Below, one piece after another: positions 20,077 to 30,060 of a DNA stretch of 64,000 nucleotides; within the stretch, counting starts at the first letter, position 1, and every line of letters starts with the position of its first letter. The DNA lies in the NCBI RefSeq assembly GCF_004664715.2, contig NC_051069.1, forward strand, positions 872,001 through 936,000, written 5' to 3'. A model generated the notes under the pieces. That model had not been told where the DNA came from, searched no databases, and worked only from the letters and a program-made list of their open reading frames with translations. Made by a program: the position numbers and the translations under genes. The DNA comes from Peromyscus leucopus. Its lineage: Eukaryota > Chordata > Mammalia > Rodentia > Cricetidae.

Positions 20077-20156
20077 GGGGTTGGGGATTTAGCTCAGTGG
20101 TAGAACGCTTGCCTAGCAAGTCCAAGGCCCTGGATTCAGTCCTCAGCTTAAAAAAA
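20077..20156 (+). mobile_element. ID SINE nested in B4, with target duplication
   Basis: 'ggttggggatttagctcagt' through 'gcctagcaagtccaaggccc' and an A-rich tail. The 9-bp direct repeat 'caagattga' lies at 20067-20075 and 20158-20166 (first copy preceded by aa, second by g). Confidence 0.9.
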
Positions 20157-20215
20157 GCAAGATTGAGGCTAGCCTGGGCTACATGAAACCCTGGACCTGC
20201 CTACAGAAGGCAAAT

Positions 20216-20828
20216 TAAACTCCTCATTATTTAAAGCCTAGTGGCTAAATGGTCCAGCTTGCTCCTTTCACTTTAGACGTGTTTTATAAAAAACGTGTCC
20301 TAGAAGTTCCTTGCTAAAGGGTCTCTGCTGTCTTCACTGAAAAGAGCCACAGGTCAAACATTAAAACATGTTTACTGGAATTTGGGAGTCTTGCCCACCG
20401 CTCAGTTTGAATAGTCTGCAAGTACCGCATAAGTTACCAAATAATTCACCCAACGAATGGTTGATTAATGTGGCCCAAAGAATACAAAACATTGTTAAAT
20501 GCTTTAACTTTTTGTCTTTAATCTTGGAATTTGAGCCATCCTGGCTTTGGCCAAGGCATGGTGGAAAGGGGATTCACATCCTTGTGTATTTGGACACAGT
20601 CGGGGCATTGGAGGGTGTGTGTGTGTGCATGGGGTGGTGGTGGTAATGTTTAAAAATGTGTCTTCATTGATTAGTGCCAGTGGCTTGGGGTGACCAGGAT
20701 GATGGCTGTGGACCTGCTGTTTTCAGGTTTATACTTCCCTCAGCTGGCTGAACACTGACATCCTGCTTTTATTCTTGAGCCTGTAAGGCAGGAAGCCGAG
20801 CGTCTGGAAGTACAGGCTCTGTTTGTAG
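20216..20828. other. Unique sequence, nothing recognised
   Basis: AT-moderate DNA with a GTGT-rich patch at about 20615. No repeat body or exon seen. Confidence 0.35.
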
Positions 20829-20960
20829 CCAACCAACCAACCAACCAACCAACCAACCAACCAACCAACCAATCAATCAACCAACCAACCAACCAACCAA
20901 CCAACCAACCAACCAACCAAGCAACCAACCAACCAACCAAGCAACCAACCAACCAACCAA
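20829..20960. repeat. (AACC)n microsatellite, 132 bp
   Basis: About 33 CCAA units with AATC and GCAA interruptions. On the minus strand it reads GGTT, so every frame yields W/L/V/G-rich peptide. Confidence 0.97.
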
Positions 20961-21414
20961 TAAGAAGTTCAACAACTCAGATTCCCTTGATGATCCCAAT
21001 CTCTTTTCTTGGTTTCTCCTGTACTGCAAAAGCTTGAAATATCTGTACAGGAAGTCTGTGTCCCCCTGGAGCTGGTCCTGTAGAGGCCACACAGAGTCGA
21101 GCTTTATAGCCTCATTTGATTGTTTTTCCTATTGACTAATGTCATCCCTCTTAGAGTGATCCTAACTTCGTGACAAAGATGCCCTACATTTACAGTGAAG
21201 AGTAACAAAAGCAATGGTGTCTTCCTCTTCCTGCCTCCCACAGAATATGCTTGTCTCTGGACACCTTCACCTTCCTCCTTCCACAGGACATATAACCTCA
21301 GCTGCTTTCCCAAAGTTCCCTGGGACCTGTCACTATTCCTTAGATCCTGCCTCTCCCTCTGTGAGCTCCCAGTAGGTGTCTTTTGTTCATTTGTTACATA
21401 TACTGAATACCCAA
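20961..21414. other. Unique sequence, nothing recognised
   Basis: No feature supported. Opposing frames at 21104-21523 have no motif. Confidence 0.35.
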
Positions 21415-21600
21415 GGGAAATCTGCATGTATCTATGTGCACCATGTGCATGCAGTTCCCACAGAGACCAGAAGAGGGCATTGGAACCTCTGAAACTTGAG
21501 TTATAGATGGTCTCATTTGCCATGTGGATGCTGGAAACTGAACTTGGGTCCTCTGGAAGAGCAGCAAGTGCTCTTACCTGCTGAGTCGTCTCTCCAGCCC
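21415..21600 (-). mobile_element. B2/B3 SINE
   Basis: 'accagaagagggcattggaa', 'gctggaaactgaacttgggt' and 'gtcgtctctccagccc' read as the reverse complement of a B2/B3. Confidence 0.85.
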
Positions 21601-21658
21601 AGCCCTCACACTACTTATAGTAGAGGATACTTCGAAGGGATAGTTTAAAACTCACTTT

Positions 21659-21775
21659 TGTTGTTGTTTTGAGACAGTCCTGCTCTGTTGCTCAGGCTGG
21701 CTTTAAACCTGTGTTCAAAAGATCCTCCTGCCTCCGCCTCCCGAAGAGCAGAGATGATAGGCATGTGCTGTGTGT
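21659..21775 (-). mobile_element. B1-like (old 7SL-derived) SINE
   Basis: 'ttttgagacagtcctgctct', 'ttgctcaggctggctttaaa' and 'cctgcctccgcctcccgaag' match an older B1/proto-B1 type in reverse. Confidence 0.68.
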
Positions 21776-21807
21776 ATACCTGTGTGGTATTAGCATATGT
21801 GTTTGTG

Positions 21808-22198
21808 GGTGAGTGCTCTACACAGTTTCTACTGCTGTGATAAAATACCGTGAAAAAGCAACTTGGGGATAAAGGGTTTATTTCACTTCCACTTCCATAT
21901 CACAGTCCATCCTCAGGACTCTGGAGGCAAGATCTGATGCAGAGGTCATGGAGGAGTGCTGCTTACTGACTTGCTCACCAAGGCTTTCTCAATCTGCCTT
22001 CTTGTATCATCTAGGACCACTTACCCAGGGCCAGTACCACAGTGGGATGGGCCCATCAGCACCAATCACCAATCAAGAAAGAGGGCCACAGGCTTGCCTG
22101 CAGGCCAGTCTGGTGTGGGCATTTTCTCAAGTGAGGTTTCCTCTTCTGAAGTGACTGTAGCCTGTGGGTCAAGTTGATGTAAAAACTACTCAGCACAA
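21808..22198. mobile_element. Rodent non-autonomous DNA-transposon-like repeat
   Basis: 'cagtttctactgctgtgata', 'tgatgcagaggtcatggagg', 'cacaggcttgcctgcaggcc' and 'gtgggtcaagttgatgtaaa' follow the consensus order of this rodent repeat, near full length. Confidence 0.62.
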
Positions 22199-22436
22199 CT
22201 CCTGTGTGTTTGTGGAGGCCAGAGGAGGATGTGGGATGTCCTGCTTGATCGCTCTGCCTAGTCCCTTGAAATAGGGTCTTGCACTGAACCCAGAGCCAGG
22301 CGGGTAGCGAGCCATCCTGTCTCTACCCTGCACAGGGGTGGGGTTACATGCATGTCCATGCCTCGCTTTTTATGTGGAGATTTGAATGTAAGGACTCATG
22401 TGTACACAGCAAATTAAGCCATCTCCCTGGCTGCTG
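22199..22436 (-). mobile_element. B4-type SINE, diverged
   Basis: 'tagggtcttgcactgaaccc' and 'ccatctccctggctgc' at the ID-like end, with the order reversed. The centre is decayed. Confidence 0.5.
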
Positions 22437-24374
22437 AGACAGACTGTTCCTATGAGACAGTCATATGTACATATGTATGTGTAGTATAGACACGAGGCTG
22501 AGACCCTAGGGATGCTTCCCTTCCCTGGCTCTTAGCCAGGTCTATGGAGAGGCTAGAGCTGGTCTCCCTGGAGGACGGAAGAGCCCATGATGGCATGCCG
22601 TAGAATTAGCCAGAGATCCAACCTCTGGCTGTCTGTGGGGGGACAGTTGGAGCTGCTGCACTGTGACAACTTTGGGTAAGGTGGGGGACAGTGCCAAAAG
22701 AAACTGTTGGCTGCTGTAGCTGGGGGAGCCATGGGCACTGGGGCACCTGACGGAGAACAAGTCCTGTGTGCAAACAGTTCCACGCTCTGCTGCTGGCTCC
22801 CTCGAGTGAGAACTTCCGCTCCAAGGAGCCCTCTCAGCACAGGGGTAAAGTGTGGAGTTGTGAGTGTGCCCTCTGAGCCGAGCACCCACTATCTTGGGGA
22901 GTTCAGCTTGGCCCCTTTGCAAAAAGATTTTCCCAGCTGGACCTGTGGACTGTTCACCCCCCCCTCCCCGCCCCCCACACACACGGAGACCCTGCCCTGA
23001 GTGTCCAGCCACTTCCTACTACTTGCTGTATGCGACTCTCTCTGCCTTATTGCACAAGGCCTTGGGGATTGGCTAGAGTATATAGGATGGGGGAGACCAG
23101 GGGACAGGGGCGCCATCTCTGCAGCTACAGGATGAGCTGGGTGATTGATATTGGAGGCATGCCTCCACCCCTGGAAACAGCCTCCCCTGACCTCTGGAAG
23201 GAAGCCCGTGGCTCCCGGAGTCAACTGGCAGAATTGTGCCTCACTTGGTGTGTGTGTTTGGGACCTTAGGAAAAGGGGTGGACACTGTTTATGTCTCCCT
23301 TTGGGAAGGAATTTTAGTAATAGGGGTGTAGCCCAGAGTGGGGAAAATTACCTTGGAGCATCTTCCCCAAGGTCCTGTGGAAATCTTGTAACACCCTGAG
23401 TTCCTGGCTGCACCCTGGGCATGCTTCTCAGAAGACCTGGTGGGGAGCGGAGGCAAAATAAACAGCCCCAATCCCCTGAGCACACGCTAAAGCTGGCCTT
23501 TCCTTCTTCCTTACCTCGCTCTTCCTGCTCTGTACCCCTACTTCCTGGTGTCACTTCCTAAATATGATGCCTGCTTCCAAATCCTGTCTCAAAGGCCCAT
23601 TTCCAGGGCAACTCAGATCAAGGCAGTCTGTTGCTCGTAGCTCCAGACACAGACCTCTTCCCAGGGCTCTCATCAGACCCATCCGTCTCCCTAGGTGCTC
23701 CTTCATGGCTTCAGCTGAATAAGCCACTGCCCTCTGCATTCTCTGCTGGCCGCATTCACTAGGTCTCCAGAGTGTACCAGGGAAGTCCTGTTGCTCTTGC
23801 CAACCTAGTGTTATCTGAATATTTCGGTGTATTACGCATTTCACATTCACAAAACTTGGAAGAGGAAAAGGTGATTTTAATGCACACTTCCTTCCTCCTG
23901 AATTTTTGGTTTAGGTAAATTGCTGCCACTGACGAAACATCCCCCCCCCCCAAACACACCAAGCCCCACAGAAAAACCTCTCAGGTTCTATCCGGCTGTC
24001 AAGACAGCGGGTCTTCCACTGAGGGAAAGAGACTGGGAAAGGTGTGGCTCAGAGTATCCCAGGCATCGCTTGTGCAGGCTTGAGTGACAACAGGGGCGTG
24101 GACAGCTGCTTCTCTGGTGGCCCCATCCCCGTTCTGCCTCTCTCCTTGCCTCCCCACCCACTCCCCATATTTTGATTATCATCAGACTACCTGTTGGGAA
24201 AGAAGAGAGCATGCCAGGGAAATGCTTTTTCTGTGGTTAGCAAATGTTTGCTGAGCATGTACTTTCTGCAGGCCTTCTCAAGGGTCTAGGTGGGACTAGA
24301 CGAGCAGCAGGTGGTCCAGCCTGCTCCTCAAGGAGCTGCTCACTCTGGCTTCCATCTGACTCCGCAGGTCGTCT
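22437..24374. other. Long SINE-poor unique stretch
   Basis: Nearly 2 kb without a SINE. Several pyrimidine-rich runs occur, including a 12-bp C run near 23941 and CCCCCCTCCCC near 22960. The minus-strand frame at 22542-23012 is long (156 residues) but has no recognised motif. Confidence 0.4.
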
Positions 24375-24397
24375 CCCCCCCCCCCCCCCCCCCCCCC
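24375..24397. repeat. Poly-C run (23 bp)
   Basis: 23 consecutive C, a G-quadruplex-capable run on the minus strand and an i-motif candidate on the plus strand. Confidence 0.98.
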
Positions 24398-24611
24398 GTG
24401 TGCGCCCAGCACCTCTCACACTTCCCTTCCTGTTTCTCCCTCGGGTGAACCTTCCATTTCCTGGCCCTGAGTGAGGGCACTTCACCCTCCTTTCCTAGTA
24501 CCTGGTCTAGCTCATATATGGTCCCCCACACCCCATTCCAGCCACCAGCCTGCTGGGCAGGAATTTCTCATGGCAATTCTGCCAAACCTTCAGTAGCCGT
24601 CACGGAAACAA

Positions 24612-25035
24612 CCTCTCCAGCTGGGAAGATGGCTTAGCTCTTAAGAGCACTTGCTGTGGCGTGGTGTGGTGTGGTGGCGCACACCTTGAATCCCAGCACT
24701 GGGGAGGCAGAGGCAGGTGGATCTCTGAATTCTACACAGCGAGTTCCAGGACCACACAGAGAAACCCTGCCTCAAACAACAACAACAACAACAAAACAAA
24801 AAAACAACAAAAAACAAAACAAACAAAACAAACAAAAAACAAAACAACCCCCCCAAAAAACCAAAACCAAAAACCAAAACCAAATAAATACATAAATCAA
24901 TCAATCAACCACTTGCTGCTTTTTCAGAGAACTGGGGTTCAGATCTCAAGCACCCACATCAGATGCTCAGCCACCTGTAACTCTAGCTCCAGGGGATCCA
25001 ACATCTTCTTCTGGCCTCTATGTGTACTGCATATG
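24612..25035 (+). mobile_element. B2/B3 SINE split by a B1 insertion
   Basis: The head 'ccagctgggaagatggctta' resumes after the B1 as 'cacttgctgctttttcagag', then 'caagcacccacatcagatgc' and 'atcttcttctggcctctatg'. Confidence 0.8.
24657..24909 (+). mobile_element. B1 SINE nested in B2/B3, with target duplication
   Basis: 'tggtgtggtggcgcacacct' through 'ccacacagagaaaccctgcc' with a long A-rich tail. The 9-bp direct repeat 'cacttgctg' is at 24648-24656 and 24910-24918. An internal segment of the B1 is shortened. Confidence 0.88.
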
Positions 25036-25128
25036 TATGATGCATGTATATATATATACATATATGTGTATATATATATATACACACATATATATATACA
25101 TACACACACACACACACACTCAGGCACA
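25036..25128. repeat. (TA)n/(CA)n compound microsatellite
   Basis: Alternating TATA/TACA then CACA runs, the expanded tail of the preceding B2/B3. Confidence 0.92.
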
Positions 25129-25530
25129 CACATATAGACAAAACAAATACATCTTTTTAAAAAAACCCTACCTCTCTCTCCATGTCCCTATTTCTGTTTC
25201 CGGAAACTACCTCAGGACACATATCTGGTCACCAATTTTAGAAGCTCTTTGGAAATGTCCTTCCCCGCACAGCTTCCTGCTGCAACCCTCCTGGTTGGGC
25301 TGATTCCTTACTGCCCTGCAGGTTCTGCGATCCTGGCGTTCAGCGCCACTTAGCTGCAGGATCCATTGCAGGCATTTTGAGGTGTCTGAGGCATGGTTAA
25401 CCTGTGTCTCTGTCTGTGTTATGCGACGCCTTTCCCACCACTCAGCACAGTCTCCCCTGATAGTTTGCCTAATTCCATGTTCCACATGTACCCAAAACCC
25501 AGATGCCTTGGCTCAGGCAAGCAGACCTAC
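25129..25530. other. Unique sequence, nothing recognised
   Basis: No repeat or exon signature. One position near 25340 ('agcgccacttagctg') resembles a weak reverse CTCF core but has three mismatches. Confidence 0.3.
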
Positions 25531-25614
25531 CCAAAACACTGTTCGCCCAAGAACGCTGTTCGCCCAAGAACTCTGTTCGCCCAAGAACGCTGCTCGTCCA
25601 AGAACGCGGTTCCG
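25531..25614. repeat. 17-bp minisatellite, five copies
   Basis: Unit 'ccaagaacgctgttcgc' begins at 25547, 25564, 25581 and 25598. A first variant copy of 16 bp starts at 25531. Each unit carries CG dinucleotides. Confidence 0.95.
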
Positions 25615-25861
25615 GCTATTTGTCATCTCCAAAGACCAGACTCGAGAACTAAGCAATTAATTTTTTGACAAAGATCACAAAACCCTTAGTGTTCTGAGTA
25701 GGTTCCCTGCTTTCTTTTGGGAGATGGGAGGAGGGCTGCATTCCTAACCATCCTTGGCTGTGGCTGACTATGGGTGGAGCATGTCTAGTGAACCCACTGT
25801 TTCTGAGAAGTTTCCCAAAGGGCTCCAGGGAGGATGGCTGCCTCCTTTGTGCTCTTTTTAA
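25615..25861. other. Unique sequence
   Basis: Short interval without a recognised feature. Confidence 0.35.
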
Positions 25862-26085
25862 ACAATCACTTGTATTTATTTTATGTGGATAGCTGTTTGG
25901 CCTGTATGTATGTATGTCTGTGCCCCACATCTATGTAGTACTGGAGGAGGCCAGAAGAGGGCACTAGATCCCCTGGGACCGGAGTTACAGAGGTTTGGGA
26001 GCTACCACGTGGGTGCCGGGAATTGAACCGGAACTTCTGCTAGAGCAGCAAGTGCGCTTAACTGCTGAGCCATCTCTCCATAACC
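25862..26085 (-). mobile_element. B3/B2 SINE
   Basis: 'ggccagaagagggcactaga', 'cgggaattgaaccggaactt' and 'gagccatctctcc' in reverse-complement order. Confidence 0.85.
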
Positions 26086-26274
26086 GCTGTGCAGTTTTTT
26101 TTTCTTCTTCTGCTGTGTGTTTTCCCTACAAAAGAATCGCGGTTACTTTCTGAAATCTTTTCACGTGGCTATTTTGAGTGTTGATTTTATTCAGCACGTC
26201 GGCAAACATTTACTTATTAAAATAGTGCAGGCCACGTGACATTTCTGCAGTCCTTTTCTTCGGGAACGGCTACT
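26086..26274. other. Unique AT-rich sequence
   Basis: No repeat recognised. It leads into MIR-like pieces and then the CpG island. Confidence 0.3.
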
Positions 26275-26470
26275 GGAGTGGAGTGGGTGCCCTGTTCACT
26301 TTACAGCGGAGGAAACTGAGGCTTGGAAATGACAAGTTTCCTACTGGTGGCCCTCACCGTTGGCGATGTAATGCCACCTTCCCTGGGAAGGGACTAAAGC
26401 AGGGACTGAGATCTGGTTTCTAATGTCAGTTCTGCTACCCGCAGCCACCGGGTGACCTCCGACACAGGCC
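26275..26470. mobile_element. Possible MIR pieces upstream of the promoter
   Basis: 'gaggaaactgaggcttggaa' (about 26310) is a reverse MIR core. 'cagttctgctacccgcagcc' (about 26428) resembles a forward one. Both are short. Confidence 0.35.
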
Positions 26471-26639
26471 CAGCTTATTGGAGTCACTCGGGTGCTCTTC
26501 TACCAGTCTGACTTGCATCCAGGTGAAGAGAACAAGGCTGTGTGGAAGGGTAGGGGAAACAGATCGGGCATGGGGTGGGACTGCGAAATAGGGAAGGCTC
26601 CCTGGAGGAGGAGTGCTAAAGGATCGCTGAGAGGGAGGC

Positions 26640-27215
26640 TGCAGGGTAGGGAGGAGGTGTTGGAGAGGGCGTAGATGGAGCAGGGTGGCAGGGAGCGCCC
26701 CGGCCTGCCCGCGAGGGCCCTCAGCCCTGGGTCGGCTCGGGTCCGGAGTCTCTGGGAGGGTCCGGACGCAGAGCCGCCTGCTCCTCCTCCCGGGAGGGCG
26801 GGCGGGCGGCTGCAGGGCGGGGCGGGGCTGGCGCGGCCTCCTGGCGACGCGGCGCTCGCTGCTCTCCGGCCCGGCTCTGCGGGGCTGCAGCGGGAGCGGG
26901 ACCCGGGAGGCGGAGGCGGTAAGTGAGCCCGGAGCCGGAGCGGGGAGGGTGGGCGCGGGCCCCCGGGGCTGCCCCGGACGGCGAGGGGCTCGGGCTCCTG
27001 CCGCTTTGCGCAGTGCTCAGCCTGAGCGTTGGTCCCCGGATCCCGGCGCGGACGCCGCAGTCCCGGGGCTGGAGGTGCGCTCCTGCCTCCCGCACCGCGC
27101 CCTGGCACCCCAGACGCGCCGAGCAGTTGGTGGCGAACCTGTGCAGGGCTCCAGTGACAGCTGCGGGCGAGCAGCACCGAGCACTGCACTCCCCGCCCTT
27201 CCCTGCAGTGTTTGA
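26640..27215 (+). promoter_or_regulatory. CpG-island promoter
   Basis: The only dense run of CpG dinucleotides in the window. It contains tandem GC boxes, with 'gggcggggcggggc' near 26815-26830 and 'gggcgggcgggcgg' just upstream. No TATA box is apparent, typical of housekeeping or developmental CpG-island promoters. A strong splice donor lies at 26919, so transcription is probably rightward. A bidirectional promoter cannot be excluded. Confidence 0.75.
26840..26918 (+). other. Candidate 5' non-coding first exon with splice donor
   Basis: Directly downstream of the GC boxes, 'gaggcg|gtaagtgag' is a near-consensus 5' splice site, with the intron GT at 26919-26920. The exon start is set only by the position of the GC boxes and is approximate. 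An ATG at 26674 opens a frame through the donor (81 codons), but its context is weak and the Gly/Pro/Arg-rich product has no recognised domain, so I favour a 5' UTR exon. No downstream exon in the window can be joined to it, so the gene is not named. Confidence 0.45.
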
Positions 27216-28896
27216 TCTCAGCGTGCTCTTTAAGAACATTCCTTAAACCGGACAGCCTGGTGGTCGCTCCTCTGTCCTGGCCGGTCACCCCGAAAGTCCT
27301 TACCCCACAAGAGCACTTTTTTTTTCCCTTTGCCTTTTGAAGGACTTTTCCAAGTTGCATCACCGTTTGGCTTCTAGACAGGTGCCTGGCTGTGGTATTG
27401 GACAGAGAATTTTTAGAAGAACTTTGTATATTTACTATGTGCGTGCCCCTTCACCCCAAGAGCCCTCCAACACCGAGTACCCTGTTCAAAATACAGTGGG
27501 AGTTCTGTTAAAGGTGACCTGGCTCGCAAACTGGGCTACACACCTGGTGAGATTTAAAATCAAAAGAAAAAAAAAAATCCTCACCTTCGTTACCCTCTGC
27601 CTACATCCCGATTCCAGGGGTCTCGGGGCGGGGGGGGGGGAGATCAGCCGGTGGGAACATTTAAAAAGCTCCCCCCATGGTTCTGGGTGCTGCCAGGTTT
27701 GGAACTCGGAAGCTCAGAGCTCTCCCTGGGGAGAACCCATCTGCATGCAGCGCTCAGGCTTCTTACCCACCTCTCCACCAGGGGGGCTGTGGACGCCGCA
27801 TGCCAACCTTAGACCGCAGGTGGTGCCTTAAAAAAAGAAAAGTTCCCTTTGTTCCTAACTCTGTTTACAGTAAATATTTCCAGGGGCACTTTCTACCCAG
27901 GAGGTTGGAGTGTGGGCATTAGAATCTCAAGTCCTTGCCAGCGTCAAGGTTATAACACTGGGTTGTCCTACCCAGGGAAAACCAAGTGATTTGGAAAGGA
28001 TCTCAGATGAAAAGGGGAAGAGAACAGTTAGGATTTGGTGAGCTCTTGTAGACCCTTCCTTACACACTCACACGCGTGCCCACACACACACGTTGAAGTA
28101 CTGGTGTTTGCATAATCATAAGTTTTTTTCCTGAAGTTGGCGAGATTCTAAAGGCTTTGCACCTGGCACTGTGTCCACGTGTGTGTATTTGTGAGTTCTA
28201 TTCGATGTGTGCTCCGGCCCTCAGGAGCAACCGTCTGTATATTCCCTGATAGAATGAACCGGAGTCAGTGAAAGCGCGCTTCCAGGAGCATGGCAGAGCC
28301 CAGGTAACTTTCCAGTCACCTGTCAGGTTATGTGAAGAATGATAGGACAAAGGAAAAAGCTGAGCCCACGTTTGAATCCAGTGATTTTGGTCACATATGT
28401 TTTATCAACACAATTGTCCCTAGGCTGACACTCTCTGGTATTCTAAGTAAATATTCTCAGGAGTCTCTCTCCTGGGTGTTAACAATGTAGCCACAAATCA
28501 GATTTTTGCCTTTTCCTGAAGTGCTGGCCCCGTGTATTGTCTTTTTGTAGTATCAACATGCAGTCCCTTTAAGGATGCCCAAGGGAGGGTGTTTGCCTGT
28601 GTTTGTTTCTGGCCTCTAACATGAGCCAGATGGACAGTGATTTTGAAAAATAAAAAATGATAGAGTCTTGCTCCGTTGGTTTGTCCGGCTTTCCTTTCCT
28701 CCTGCTCCCATATGTACCCTGTCCTGTCGCTGGGTTCAGCTGTTACAAGTGTGACCGCTGGGGAGTGGCCACCGTAGTTGTGGCCCTGGCTCAGGAGTGG
28801 AGGTTATGTGGAGTGCAGGGTGTCACAGGGTGGCCCCCGGAGCCAAGTCTTCACCCTTTGGGGAACAGAACCATATAGAAAGTATTTTCCCGAGTG
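27216..28896. other. Intron-like unique sequence downstream of the CpG island
   Basis: SINE-free for about 1.7 kb, as is common around promoters and first-intron regulatory DNA. It contains a 12-bp poly-G-rich patch near 27628 and AT-rich segments at 28380-28560. The plus-strand frame at 27337-27831 (164 residues) has no recognised domain. Confidence 0.35.
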
Positions 28897-28920
28897 TGTG
28901 TGTGTGTGTGTGTGTGTGTG
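28897..28920. repeat. (GT)n microsatellite
   Basis: About 12 GT units. Confidence 0.93.
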
Positions 28921-29822
28921 TACATGCATGAGCATGTACCAGTCCATCAAAATGGGGCTTGTAAACTCCTTTTCAGCTGGGGAACAAGATTTCCCTAGGA
29001 TGCTCTGGGACTCCTGGTCTCTGAAAAGTCGTGCCTGAGGAGCAGCAGTTAGTTTCCTGTACGCTGAGACTGAACAGTGGCAGTTGCCTGGGAGCTGGGA
29101 GCGCAGTCTGGCCCCACCCCGTGTGTGGCTCAGTGTGGCCAGAGGCAGATTGGTTACAACCCTTCTCACTCTGGGGTAGCAGTGGTCGTGTGCTCACCCA
29201 ACCAGAAGAAAGTAAGTGAATAAAAATGGGACTCGTGAGTGGGATACCTTCATCTCGGGGAAGGGTACAGCCTCCGGAAGAGGCCTGTGATTTGTCCTGA
29301 GAGCTGTGATTGTCTGTTATAACCAGCCACTTAGTATGGTGGCTTCATTTTGTGTGCGTGTGCACACGCCCATGTGTGTCTTAAGTTACTTTCCCATGCT
29401 GGCGGAGTGAGGAATGATGGAATTTAAAGTGTCTCTTAGCTCTTTCCCTCTGAAACTCTTTATCTAAAGGATGATGTTAACCTTTTCAAAAGGCTCAGCT
29501 GAGTGGTCCCTCCCTCCCTCCCTCCCCCCTTCCTTTGGTCCTGGTACTAAAGGGCAAAGATATATAGAGAGGCTGCACCCAAGGAGAAAAATAAAGTTCA
29601 AGGGATTGAAAATTGGGCAAGTTCCCCTGGGTGACACCCAAGCACACACTTTCTTCTGTCATTTGGCGTTGTTGTTAAGATGGAACCAGTTATGATATGA
29701 GAACCCAGAAAGGGGGGCGGAAGGGGGAGGGGAGGAGAGATGCTCACGGGGGCGGCACCAGGGCTGAGTGGTCTTCCTGAAGTGGGAAGCTTGCTGGGGT
29801 GTTCAGTCCAATGTCCCCACTG
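28921..29822. other. Unique sequence, no SINE seen
   Basis: Contains a GGGAGGGGAGG-type purine run near 29710-29725. No exon supported. Confidence 0.35.
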
Positions 29823-30060
29823 GGGCTGGTAGGATGGCTCAGCTGGTAACGGTGCTTGCTGCCAAGCCTGGGGACCTGAGTTTGAGCCACAGAACCTACA
29901 AGGCAGGAGAGCTGATTCCTGCAGGTGGTTTTCTGACACCCATGTGCTCGCCGCGTCACAATCTCCTCTACTTTATTCCTTCATGTGTCTGTCTTCCTGC
30001 TTCCCAAGCCAGTGTTCCCAGGTCCTTGCACGTGCGCACGCGCGTGGCGGGAGCTCCTCG
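29823..30060 (+). mobile_element. B3 SINE
   Basis: 'tggtaggatggctcagctgg', 'ccaagcctggggacctgagt' and 'aggagagctgattcctgcag' match B3. The tail becomes CACGCGCGTGG-like near 30040, then decays. Confidence 0.78.

Larger units (their letters stand above)
19803..20215 (+). mobile_element. B4 SINE split by an ID insertion
   Basis: tRNA-like head 'gctggggaggtagaatgctt' and a B1-like half ('taatcccagctcttggaaag' ... 'gctagcctgggctacatgaa'). The B1-like half is interrupted by an ID element and contains an internal 28-bp VNTR. Confidence 0.7.

Noticed and set aside
19803..20156. Functional tRNA genes suggested by A-box-like sequence in ID and B4 elements
   Set aside because: The tRNA-like regions belong to SINE heads with A-rich tails and do not fold as complete tRNAs by eye.
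20740..21092. Minus-strand W/L/V/G-rich frames over the AACC array resembling membrane segments
   Set aside because: They are the direct translation of the tetranucleotide repeat.
25335..25355. Possible reverse CTCF site 'agcgccacttagctg'
   Set aside because: Three mismatches to the core. Considered too weak to annotate.
26500..27363. Long minus-strand open frame (287 residues) across the CpG island, and plus-strand frames of 176 and 107 residues
   Set aside because: GC-rich DNA lacks stop codons by composition. The peptides are Pro/Arg/Gly/Ala-rich with no recognisable domain, and the frames extend across the splice donor.
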